Shown: positions 12,987-22,325 of the stretch, piece by piece | Numbering within the stretch: position 1 is the first letter of the stretch | Layout of the letters: each line of letters begins with the position of its first letter | Assembly: GCF_902167145.1 (NCBI RefSeq) | Contig: NW_023367383.1 | Span: 49,003 to 113,002, forward strand | Source of the DNA: Zea mays | Lineage: Eukaryota > Streptophyta > Magnoliopsida > Poales > Poaceae | DNA: 64,000 bases | Reading direction: 5' to 3' | Program-made: the position numbers and the translations under genes | Notes under the pieces: generated by a model | Seen by the model: the letters and a program-made list of their open reading frames with translations, nothing else | What the model was told of the DNA's origin: nothing | The model's database searches: none

Positions 12987-15900
12987 ATGTCTGGAGATAA
13001 GAAAGCTGCTGCTGAGACGAAGCTGACTCTTGACGAAGAGAAAAACTTGGGGTTTCTTATAGCGATGTCGAAGACAAACACGGAAAAAATTACCAAGGAA
13101 ATTCTAGAAGGCTTGTCTGAGGATACTGGTGACAGTGACAGTTATGATGTGGACAGCGGTAGTGAAGACTCCGAAGATCGTCCCTGGCGACCAAGCCATT
13201 CAGTTTATGGTAAATCAACTATCAAAGAGAATCATCTTGTCAACATGAGAGGAAGGTATTTCCGGGATTTGTCCATTGTGAGGGCCGACGAAGGGGAGAA
13301 GACTTGTCCACACCCTGAAGAAAATGAAGTCGTAGTGTACCGAAGCTTTTTGAAAGCTGGGCTACGATTTCCCTTGAGTAGCTTCGTCGTGGAGGTGTTG
13401 AAAATCTTCGAAGTCTATCTTCATCAACTTACTCCTGAGGCAATTATAAGGCTGAATATCTTCGTGTGGGCCGCTAGAAGCCAAGGTCTGAAGCCTGATG
13501 CAAAAAGCTTCTGCAATATACACGAATTATCATATGAAACGAAACCTTGGGGCAAAGAACAGTACCATAATAATTTTGGCTGCTACAGTTTCGTCTCTCG
13601 GTCCGGGGCAAGCTGTCCCGTACCAACCTTTCGGAAGAGATGGCCCGGCGACTGGATGACAGAATGGTTTTATGTGAATAATGACCTATCAGTACGAGAA
13701 GATATCAAAGGTATAATTATGCGTCCTATTTGGCAAAGCTTCGGCCTTCGGAGGCCGAAGGTTGAAATGAGTGAAGCTGCCGAAGAATGCCAGAGGGCCT
13801 TCGGCGTTATGTGCTCTTTTATTGGAACAAGAGATTTAGTACAAGAGCATATTGCCTTCCGGGTGTGGCCGCTCGCGGAGAAATGGGAAATGCCACAAGA
13901 AACCATAAAAGAGGCCGACGAAGGTGGACTTGTGAGACTGAAGTACACCTTCAAGTTCGGAGATAAATTTGCTGAGCCAGATGATGACTGGTTAAAGAGC
14001 ATTGAAAATTTAAGTGATGAGCTGCTTGGTGCTTATTCGAAGGCCGAAGATACTGCGATGTCAGCAGCCTTCGGAGGCCGAAAAAAGAAGAGGCTGAATC
14101 GGGTATTTGATGCAATTGGGTTTGTCTACCCTGACTATTGCTATCCCGTTCGAAGGCAGAAGAGAAAAAACACAACCTCTGCAAAAGAAGAAGCTGCAAC
14201 TGCTCCTAGCGAGCCAGAACCTGAAAGAAAGAAGATAAAGGTCCTCACGCACCGGCCGCGCTATATTGAACCAGCTTCGGTGCCGGAGTTTACCGGAAAA
14301 TCTTCTTCGGCCACCGAGGCTAAAAAGCCAACCAATCCAACCACGGCGCCAGCAGCTGCAGAAATAACCGAAACGCCGAAAAGGATAGAACTGGAAGAAC
14401 CGAAGATTTTGCTACCGGAAACCAAAGAAGTGGCCGAAGCGCCATCCATAGAAAAAATTGAAGAAGTGGAAAAACCAACTGAAGAAAAAGTACCAGAAAT
14501 TGTGAGTCCTGCAGCAAATGTTGAGACAATAAAAAATCAAAAAGTGCCAGTAGTGACTCCGAAAAGAAAGAGAATGGCTAATGTGCTAGATGTACTGGAA
14601 ACAATCAAATCCTCAAGCACACCTTCGAAAAAGGCTGCTGCCACTCCTAAAACAGCAACTGAAATTTCTGATACAAAAACTCCAGAGCAGGAAACTGAAG
14701 CCGAAGCTGAGTCCTCAGAGCCCGTAAAGATAAAATCCTTGGAAACTGAGGAAGAAAAAATAACAAAGCCAATTTCTGTTGAAGAAATCGGTGACGTTGT
14801 CCCCGAAGCGTCCTCCAAAGTTCGTGATTACATCGTTCGTCATGCTTCGGGGAAAAAACTATCAGAAAAAGAAGAGCAAGAGGCCCAGCACTACGCCCAA
14901 AAACTGAAGTATCCAAAGGGGGCGTTAATATTCAATGGTAGTGGAGAAGAAGACTTTTTGTATTGTCTCCCTGACAGCAAGGAAATTTCTGTTTGCCGGG
15001 AGATGAGCAAGAGCTTCGGATTCCCAACCTTAGAAGACGGGCTCTCGGTGCTGTCGAAGAACGATCTGGCCGACAGCCTGGCCTATAATAGCTTGAAGGT
15101 GCGACAAATGGGATCCTTGTATTCTTTGTTGATACCAAAAAATCTTTTGTTTGTTTAAGTTTATTGAAACACACATATTTTTCTTTGTAGGGCCTGATAC
15201 TTAGCAATGCCCTTAGGGCACAAAAAGATGCTGAAGACGAAGGGTGTGCTATAGCCCTGAGCAACCTTCGTTCCGAAGTAATTGAACTGAGGAACGAAGG
15301 CCTCGAAAAAGATAAAATATTACACTCATTGCTGAATAAAATAAGGGAAGACGAAGCTGCTTTCAAGGGTCAAGCTGAAGCTCAGAAGCACGAAATTGAA
15401 GATCTTCGGAAACAACTGGCCAGAGCCAGGGAAGAACGCATACTTGAAGAAACAAGGCGAGAACTCAGCGACCAATGGGCAGATCACTTAGAAGTAACTG
15501 TTGAAGAGCTTCGTTCATTCAAGAAGAGATGTTATAACAAATCTATAGAATGTGTTAAGAAGTTGAAAGCTAGCTTCGCCAGGGTCGGCGCCTTCTCAAG
15601 TGAAGAAAACTTTATGAGAGGTAATCCCGAAGGTCCCATTGAATGGATCGGCCACGAAGCTGAAGCCTTCGAAGAAATTTTAAATAGCCGTGGGGATATA
15701 TGTGCTTTCTCTGGGGCCAGAGGAATTGCCACCATTTTAGAGAAGAAGGGCTGCGAACATGTAAAAATTTTAGCACAATCCGAAGCTGCTTTGTCCTTTG
15801 AAGATGCAAGAGATCCTTCGGCCGAAGCAAGCATGATCGGTGGAAAGTTTTTTACTGATATCTGGGATAATGGTGGCCGAGAAATGGCAGGAGAAATCAT

Positions 15901-16210
15901 TCAAAAAAGTGAAAAGGGCATTCACGATGCTAGAGAAGTGGCTAAGGCTGCTGAAAAGAGCGCAGAGCCCGAAGGTCAATTAGGTATTAACTAATAGTTT
16001 TTATTGTGTTGTAATTTTTGGTTTTAAGCTTCATTTGCCATTTGTAATAGCAGCATAGCCGTATCCTGTCCTTCAGATCCTGCTAAAGCGTCTCCAGGCC
16101 CTCAGCCGAAAGGAGACGACAAAATTAAAAAGATGGCCGAAGCAATCATGGACGAAGTCGTCAATCGGCTCCTGAATGAGGCTGCAGAAGTTGTTCTGAA
16201 AGAAGATTAA
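12987..16210 (+). CDS. Opposite-strand spliced gene, putative gypsy-type transposon (Transposase_28-like) protein
   Basis: Exon 1 (12987-15098, 704 codons) encodes an acidic start and then a region about residues 95-310 that resembles the plant 'putative gypsy type transposon' family (PF04195); the most typical part is FPLSSFVVEVLKIFEVYLHQ near residue 130. A long Lys/Glu/Pro-rich stretch follows, with basic clusters RRQKRKN (about 388) and PKRKRM (about 525). I infer a T-rich intron at 15099-15190 (donor GAAG|GTGCGA, acceptor TTTGTAG|GGC), phase 0. Exon 2 (15191 to 15974 or 15983) is a coiled-coil-like Glu/Lys/Leu helix region. A second intron ending CTTCAG at 16076, with CTAAT branch-like bases, joins in frame to exon 3 (16077-16210, stop TAA). 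The product would be about 1010 residues. Without splicing, exon 1 reads on to a stop at 15158. The gene is antisense to gag and has its own TATA box. Function is unknown; opposite-strand extra genes are known in Tat-lineage elements such as Grande. Splicing is an inference. Confidence 0.75.
15099..15190 (+). other. Predicted intron 1 of the opposite-strand gene
   Basis: This 92-bp, T-rich segment starts with GT and ends with TTTTTCTTTGTAG. It contains the in-frame stop that would end exon 1 at 15158. Removing it joins two long open frames in phase 0. The donor (GTGCGA) is a poor match to consensus. The second copy has the equivalent intron at 29920-30011 with the acceptor changed to TTTGCAG, still AG, which supports a real intron. 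Confidence 0.6.
15975..16076 (+). other. Predicted intron 2 of the opposite-strand gene
   Basis: A T-rich segment from a GT donor to CCTGTCCTTCAG. Two donors keep frame (phase 1): GAAG|GTCAAT at 15975 or the better TTAG|GTATTA at 15984. It contains TAACTAATAG, a good plant branch-point match that also holds the stop ending exon 2 if unspliced. The 44-codon frame downstream (16079-16210) is open and rich in Glu, Lys and Ala, like exon 2. Confidence 0.55.
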
Positions 16211-17195
16211 ATACTATTGTAAATTAAACTTCTGAAATGTGATATATTGTAACATTTTGTAATCCTGAATGTAATATACCCATTTTTATTGCTCAATTCT
16301 TTACGATGCATGAAACTTTACACGTACCGCTTTTTGAGTCTTTGACGAAAAAACACCTTCCCTTCTTTTCATGCTTCGTGAAGAGGAATTTTTCTTTGTC
16401 ACAACAATATCCAGTGTTCTGATGAATAATATCCAGGCATCTTGAAAATGTTCTCTGAAGCTATTTAGCATGATTTTCCCCTTTCAAAACATTCTTCCGA
16501 AGATCGATGTCATGTCCCCTTCTTGTGCCATATGCAACATGATGTATGATGCTTATGTTATGCGAAATGATGTGATGATGTTATGCTGAGTAAGATGGTG
16601 TTTATTCCGAAGATACACACGTTCCTGCGACAAAACACATAATAATTTTTTTTACTATAAGCCTCCCTTAGGAGCTTCTTCGCCTTTTACTTCAGCGGAA
16701 TCAGCGTTGACTTTTCACTGTAAGCTCTGCATTCCCTTAGGAACGACTTTGGAGCTTCTTCGCCTTTACTTTTGGCGGAATCAGTGTTGACTTTTCGCTG
16801 TAAGCTCTGCATTCCCTTAGGAACGACTTTGGAGCTTCTTCGCCTTTACTTTTGGCGGAATCAGCGTTGACTTTTCGCTGTAAGCTCTGCATTCCCTTAG
16901 GAACGACTTTGGAGCAAAAAACCTACACTGCGCTCCCTTTGGAACGACTTTTTTGTGACTTCGGCAGACTTACTCTGCGTTCCTTAGAACGACTTTTTGT
17001 TGCTTCGAAGAATTTTCGATAGTCCGAAGGTCCTCTTTGTTACCACAAGTCTTTAAACTTCAACAATTTAAGCCTGTGAAAAATATATTTTCCTTGTGGG
17101 AATCAACGAAACTATTTACATGAAACCTAAACAATGTCCTTTATTACAGAAAATAAAACTGAATGAAAAAGATTGCTATTAAGGTAGGATATTCG
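16211..17195. other. Non-coding spacer between convergent genes of Zeon-like element 1
   Basis: No coding frame is supported here. The gag reading leftward and the opposite-strand gene reading rightward converge on this kilobase. It holds AT-rich 3'-end-like sequence (AATATACCC and TGTAATCC stretches, 16215-16300) and the three 80-bp repeats. A complete element would carry pol around here; no trace of RT, integrase or protease motifs is visible. Confidence 0.75.
16671..16910 (+). repeat. Three tandem 80-bp repeats
   Basis: GGAGCTTCTTCGCC starts at 16671, 16751 and 16831 and a fourth partial start is at 16911, giving three units of exactly 80 bp. Each has a GCGGAATCAG(C/T)GTTGACTTTTC core and ends in CCCTTAGGAACGACTTT. 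Units 2 and 3 differ by one or two bases; unit 1 is more divergent. The same three units occur inverted at 28338-28577 in the second element, so they belong to the element's structure. Confidence 0.9.
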
Positions 17196-18713
17196 TCAAT
17201 AGATGTGCTTTGACTCTGGCACGGTGCTGTTGACTGTACGAGCTTCGGACTGCTCTCTGAAGTCCCTTTGGTGTGGAGCATACTGGCTCCCTTCTGGCTG
17301 CTGGCCTTGTTGCAACGGAGGTGGAGGCGGAGGTTGTTGCCAGGAAGCTTGAGGTTGACTCGCCGAAGCAACAGAAACTGCAGGGTGATTGCCCACATAT
17401 TCTGGGATGTAGGGCGAATGATACGAAGCTGTATGCATGACCTGCTTCGGCTGAGCTTGTTGTGCTGCGGCTTCGGCTATTTCCTTTTGCTTCTGGATGG
17501 TAACATGACACATCCTGGTGGTATGGCCTTTGTTCTCACCGCAGAATAAGCAAAAGATTCTTCTCTGTTGATCGCCAAATCTTCCTCCGAAGCCCCTGGC
17601 ACCTCTGCCTCTTGGAGCTGGTGGTCGGAAGGGGCCTTGCTGTTGCCCCGAAGCTTGTGAGGAACATTGTGGCCTTTGCTGTTGGCTCCCCTTATCATCA
17701 TTTTGTGTAGAGTTATGAATTGATCTAACATGCCTCGGGTAGAACCTCCCACCGAAGCCCCTGGTCATTTCAGAAAACCTGAAAGCCTCCTCCCTTCTTT
17801 GGCGAAAATCGTTATCGGCCCGAATGTACTCGTCCATCTTCTGGAGAAGCTTCTCCAAAGTTTGAGGAGGCTTCCTAGCGAAGTACTGAGCTGACGGTCC
17901 TGGCCGAAGCCCCTTGATCATGGCCTCAATGACAATTTCATTGGGCACCGTTGGTGCTTGTGCCCTCAAACGCAAGAACCTTCGGACATACGCCTGAAGG
18001 TATTCTTCGTGATCCTGGGTGCACTGGAACAGAGCCTGAGCAGTAACCGGCTTCGTCTGAAACCCTTGGAAGCAAGTTAACAACAGGTCCTTCAGCTTCT
18101 GCCATGAAGTGATCGTTCCTGGTCGAAGGGAGGAATACCAGGTTTGAGCAACACTCCTGACAGCCATAACAAAAGATTTGGCCATGACCGCAGCATTTCC
18201 ACCATACGAAGATACTGTTGCTTCGTAGCTCATCAAAAACTGCTTCGGGTCTGAGTGGCCATCGAATACGGGAAGCTGAGGCGGCTTGTAGGACGGAGGC
18301 CAAGGTGTAGCCTGCAGCTCAGCGGACAGAGGAGAAGCATCGTCAAAAACGAAATTCCCATGATGGAAATTGTCATACCAGTCATCTTCGTTGGGAAAAC
18401 CCTCCTGATGAAGGTCTTGGTGCTGAGGCCTTCGGTGTTGCTCATCCTGAGCAAGGTGACGAACTTCTTCAGAGGCTTCGTCTATCTGCCTCTGCAGTTC
18501 AGCTAGCCTGGCCATCTTTTCTTTCTTCCTCTGCACTTGTTGATGAAGCATCTCCATATTTCTGATTTCTTGATCTAACTCGTCCTCTGGTGGTGACGGG
18601 CTAACAGCCTTCCTTTTCTGGCTTCAGGCCTCCCGAAGGGAGACTGTCTCCTGATTGTGGTCCAGCGGTTGTAGAGATGCAGTCCCAGCTGCTGAAGCTT
18701 TCTTCGGCGCCAT
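17196..18713 (-). pseudogene. gag: Gag of Zeon-like element 1, with one nonsense codon
   Basis: A 506-codon frame from ATG at 18713 (MAPKKASAAG) to a stop at 17196. It is open except for TGA at codon 30 (18624-18626), where the second copy has CGA (Arg). The protein has a basic N-terminus, a coiled coil at about 53-90, and a retrotransposon gag domain at about 150-270 (FVMAVRSVAQTWYSSL, then LRLRAQAPTVPNEIVIEAM). A Gly/Arg/Gln-rich stretch and a zinc knuckle CLFCGENKGHTTRMC follow near 345-360, then a Gln/Pro tail. The knuckle spacing is CX2CX5HX4C, one residue longer than the usual CX2CX4HX4C. Gag forms the virus-like particle and binds element RNA. Restart at Met53 would leave a 453-residue product with the gag domain intact. 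No pol frame follows. Confidence 0.88.
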
Positions 18714-18774
18714 AACGAAGGTTTATGATCGCCGAAGGTGTTCAAAAAACTCAAAGAGTGGAAGTGAGTTCACC

Positions 18775-18789
18775 GGAGGTGGGCGCCAA
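18775..18789 (-). promoter_or_regulatory. Primer binding site of Zeon-like element 1
   Basis: On the minus strand TTGGCGCCCACCTCC follows the 5' LTR directly. TGGCGCC complements a tRNA ending GGCGCCA, as in plant tRNA-Asp, but the match is short and the tRNA identity is tentative. Identical bases occur at 26459-26473 in the second copy. Confidence 0.7.
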
Positions 18790-19425
18790 TGTTTGGGACT
18801 TGTTCTCAAATGCTCCCAGAACAAGGCAACATAAAAAATGTTAATCGGTCAAGTCCTTCGTCCTACGAAGCATTATTCCCCTTAGGATATAATGGTTTTC
18901 GGACGAAGGTTATGAAGGACGTACCTTCATAAATACATTACATAATGACGAAGAATGAATTATAAGGAATACAAAGGCTTACATAGATAATTACGCATTA
19001 TTATTATATATGAATAGAAATAACATTGGATTACAAATGTACCTCCAACTTGAAGGAGATGAAAGTACAAGCGTGACGCAAAAGTGAATGCCCAGTCAGC
19101 GTGAACAGTACGGGGGTACTGTTCACCTATTTATAGGCACGGGGCACAACCCATACAAAATTACATTCATGCCCTTTACATTTGATAATAATTCTATAGT
19201 AATCTGTCGAGGTCTAAATAGCCTTTTCATCTTTAAGTCGGTTTCACATTTTGTTGCTACGCCGAAGCTTTCCTGCTCACACCTTCGGCGCTGTATCAAC
19301 CTTCGTATTACTCTGGTCTACTGTGATGTCGACTTGAATCCGAAGATACCTGTTCACACATTATACTCCAGAAATACTGTTAAATCCTGTTTTTGAGGAC
19401 CTTCGGAAGCCGAAGGCCCCCAACA
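18790..19425 (-). repeat. 5' LTR of Zeon-like element 1
   Basis: A 636-bp partner of the repeat at 12045-12680. I count four substitutions between them: TGTTTGGG for TGTTGGGG, CTCCCAG for CTCCAAG, CAGTCAGCG for CAGTCCGCG, and ACTGTTC for ACTATTC. The promoter TATA sequence CTATTTATA lies at 19127-19135. It ends in CCCCCAACA followed by the GAGAC duplication. Confidence 0.93.
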
Positions 19426-20215
19426 GAGACCATTTCTTGGTCAAAAATCCGTAGGTGTTAGCCTTCGGTATTATTGAAAATGGTCGTTCATGGCTATTTT
19501 CGACAAAAATGGGGGTTGTGTGGCCATTGATCATCGACCAGAGGCTCATACACCTCACCCCACATATGTTTCCTTGCCATAGATCACATTCTTGGATTTC
19601 TGGTGGAGACCATTTCTTGGTAAAAAATCCGTAGGTGTTAGCCTTCGGTATTTTTGAAAATGGTCATTCATGGCTATTTTCGGCAAAATGGGGGTTGTGT
19701 GGCCATTGATCATCGACCAGAGGCTCGTACACCTCACCCCACATATGTTTCCTTGCCATAGATCAAATGTTCTCCACCATAAATCCAAGAATGTGATCTA
19801 TGGCAAGGAAACATATGTGTAGTGAGGTGTATGAGCCTCTGGTCGAAGATCAATGGTCTCCACCAGAAATCCAAGAATGTGATCTATGGCAAGGAAACAT
19901 ATGTGGGGTGAGGTGTATGAGCCTCTGGTCGATGATCAATGGCCACACAACCCCCATTTTGTCGAAAATAGCCATGAATGACCATTTTCAATAATACCGA
20001 AGGCTAACACGTACGAGTTTTTAACCAAGAAATGGTTTCCACCAGAAATCCAAGAATGTAATATATGGCAAGGAAACATATGTGGGGTGAAGTGTACGAG
20101 CCTCTGGTCGATGATCAATGGCCACACAACCCCCATTTTTATGAAAATAGCCATGAGCGACCATTTTCAATAATACTAGAGGCTAACACCTACGGATTTT
20201 AGACCAAGAAATGGT
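19426..20215. repeat. knob180: Knob 180-bp satellite between the two insertions, with a polarity switch
   Basis: About four monomers. Units are plus-oriented from 19426 to about 19765. The array then flips within a unit (GATCA joined to AATGTTCTCCACCATAAATCC) and stays minus-oriented up to the copia insertion. The first five bases are the right GAGAC target copy; the last five (20211-20215, ATGGT) are the left target copy of the copia element. Confidence 0.93.
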
Positions 20216-21507
20216 TGATAGTCGCCTAGAGGTGGGGTGAATAGGACGAAACTGAAATTTACAAATATAAACACAACTACAAGCCGGGTTAGCGTTAGAA
20301 ATATGAAACCGAGTCCGCGAGAGAGGGTGGAAAACAAATCGCAAGCAAATGAAGAGTGTGACACGCGGATTTGTTTTACCGAGGTTCGGTTCTCTCAAAC
20401 CTACTCCCCGTTGAGGAGGCCACAAAGGCCGGGTCTCTTTCAACCCTTCCCTCTCTCAAACGATCCCACGGATCGAGTGACCTTTCTCTTCTCAATCACT
20501 TGGAACACAAAGTACCCACAAGGACCACCACAAGTTTGGTGTCTCTTGCCTCAATTACAAGTGAGTTTGATCGCAATGAAGGAATCAAGAAAGAAGAAAG
20601 CAATCCAAGCGCAAGAGCTCGAAAGAACACAAGCAAATCTCTCTCTCTAGTCACTAGGGCGTTGTGTGGAATTTGGAGAGGATTTGATCTCTTTGGTGTG
20701 TCTAGAATTGAATGCTAGAGCTCTTGTAAGTAGTTGGGAAGTGGAAAACTTGGATGCAATGAATGGTTGGGTGGTTGGGGTATTTATAGCCCCAACCACC
20801 AAAATAACCGTTGGTGGAGGCTGTCTGTTCGATGGCGCACCGGACATGTCCGGTGCCCTTGCCACGTCACCAGTGCCGTTGGAATCTGACCGTTGGAGTT
20901 CTGACTTCTGGGCCCGCCTCGATGTCCGGTGGCGCACCGGACATGCACTGTTCACTGTCCGGTGCGCCGGCATGGGCGACTCTGACTTCTGCGCGCGCTG
21001 CACGCGCATTAAATGCATCGCAGGTAGCAGTTGGCGCCGAAGTAGCCGTTGCTCCGTGGATGCACCGGACAGTCCGGTGCACACCGGACATGTCCGGTGA
21101 ATTATAGCGGAGCAGCCGCTCTGATTTCCCGAGGCTGGCGAGTTCCTGAGCCGCGTCCCGTTGGAGCACCGGACACTGTCCGGTGTACACCGGACAGTCC
21201 GGTGAATTATAGCGCGCCGGCTCTGGAGAATTCCCGAAGGCGACGAGTTCGCGTTGAAGTCCTTTGGTGCACCAGACACTGTCTAGTGGTGCACCGGACA
21301 GTCCGGTGCGCCAGACCAGAGGAGCCTTCGGTTGCTCCTTTGCTCTTTTGTTGAACCCAACACTTGGTCTTTTTATTGGCTAAGTGTGAACCTTTTGCAC
21401 CTGTATAACTTATACACTAGAACAAACTAGTTAGTCCAAAGATTTGTGTTGGGCAATTCAACCACCAAAATTATATAGGAACTAGGTGTAAGCCTAATTC
21501 CCTTTCA
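20216..21507 (-). repeat. 3' LTR of the copia element
   Basis: A 1292-bp terminal repeat. The TATA sequence (GCTATAAATA on minus) at 20781-20790 sits in the loop of a perfect 10-bp inverted repeat, GTGGTTGGGG and CCCCAACCAC. From about 20830 to 21310 it carries a cluster of near-palindromes of the form CACCGGAC-A-GTCCGGTG. Compared with the other LTR it lacks two palindrome units and has a 9-bp extra piece near 21000. Confidence 0.93.
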
Positions 21508-21520
21508 ATCTCCCCCTTTT
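21508..21520 (-). promoter_or_regulatory. Polypurine tract of the copia element
   Basis: AAAAAGGGGGAGA on the minus strand, one base or less from the LTR start TGAAAGGG. Its position and composition are those expected of the plus-strand primer. Confidence 0.8.
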
Positions 21521-22325
21521 TGGTGATTGATGCCAACACAAACCAAAGCAAATATAGAAGTGCATAATTGAACTAGTTTGCATAATATAAGTGCAAAGGT
21601 TGCTTGGAATTGAGCCAATATAAATACTTACAAGATATGCATGGATTGTTTCTTCATTTTTAACATTTTGGACCACGCTTGCACCACATGTTTTGTTTTT
21701 GCAAAATCTTTTGTAAATCTTTTCAAAGTTCTTTTGCAAATAGTCAAGGGTAAATGAATAAGAGTTTGCAAAGCATTTTCAAGATTTGAAATTTTCTCCC
21801 CCTGTTCCTAATGCTTTTCCTTTGACTAAACAAAACTCCCCCTAAATAAAATCTCCTCTTAGTGTTCAAGAGGGTTTTGATGAAACAATTTTGAAATACT
21901 ACTTTCTCCCCTTTTTGAACACATTAAGATACCAAATTGACAATTGGAAATTACATTTTAAAATTAGGTGGTGGTGCGGTCCTTTTGCTTTGGGCTAATA
22001 CTTCCTCCCCCTTTGGCATGAATCGCCAAAAACGGAGTCATTAGAGCCCTTCAAATAACTTTCTCCTCCTTTGGTCATAAATAAAAGAGTGAAGATTATA
22101 CCAAAGTAGGAGTCCTTTTGTTTTGCTCTCTCCCCCAAGGATAGAGAGCGGCTCGGAGTGACAGCGAAGGATGAGTTGACGGAGTGGAAGCCTTTGTCTT
22201 CGCCGAAGACTCCAATGCCCTTTCAATGCACCTATGACTTGATTTGAAGTAGACTTGAAAACACATTAGTCATAGCATATGAAAGAGACATGATCAAAGG
22301 TATATTCATGAGCTATGTGTGCAAG
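21508..22325 (-). other. Non-coding region between pol and 3' LTR, with repeated purine tracts
   Basis: No gene is supported. The stretch is AT-rich with many purine tracts on the element's sense strand. The one abutting the LTR (AAAAAGGGGGAGA at 21508-21520) is the likely plus-strand primer. Similar tracts (complements of CTCCCC(C) runs) lie near 21795, 21836, 21906, 22006, 22062 and 22130. SIRE-lineage elements can carry an envelope-like gene here; none is seen. Confidence 0.7.

Larger units (their letters stand above)
12045..19425 (-). mobile_element. Zeon-1/cinful-like Ty3/gypsy (Tat-type) non-autonomous LTR retrotransposon
   Basis: A 7381-bp element bounded by 636-bp direct LTRs (TG...CA) and a GAGAC target duplication. 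Orientation is minus: the primer binding site follows the right LTR, gag reads leftward, and the purine tract adjoins the left LTR. Its contents in sense order are gag with one nonsense codon, a 1-kb region with three 80-bp repeats, and a long gene on the opposite strand. There is no protease, reverse transcriptase, RNase H or integrase, so it would need enzymes from a relative. Length, LTR size and the gag-only plan fit maize Zeon-1, whose autonomous partner is thought to be cinful. The LTRs differ at about 4 of 636 positions, so insertion was recent. A second copy with the same plan lies at 25820-33068. Confidence 0.92.

Noticed and set aside
14537..14818. Minus-strand frames inside the opposite-strand gene (also 13670-14002, 15532-15900 and their equivalents in element 2)
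   Set aside because: Shadow frames of the GAAG-rich coding strand, Ser/Phe-rich, without start context or domain.
16211..17195. A degraded pol between gag and the opposite-strand gene of the Zeon-like elements
   Set aside because: Only about 1 kb is available and no integrase, RT or RNase H motif is visible in either copy. The gag-only plan is shared by both.
20237..20650. A 137-codon plus-strand frame in the copia LTR, repeated at 35589-36002
   Set aside because: Opposite to element transcription, with no recognised domain. It is shared simply because the LTRs are a pair.
20647..21354. Overlapping frames on both strands in the GC-rich part of the copia LTR
   Set aside because: Translated palindromic minisatellite with repeated HRTVRCTP-like peptides, disrupted between the two LTRs.
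21508..22325. An envelope-like gene after copia pol, as in some SIRE elements
   Set aside because: The region is broken by stops in all frames and has no membrane-protein-like frame.
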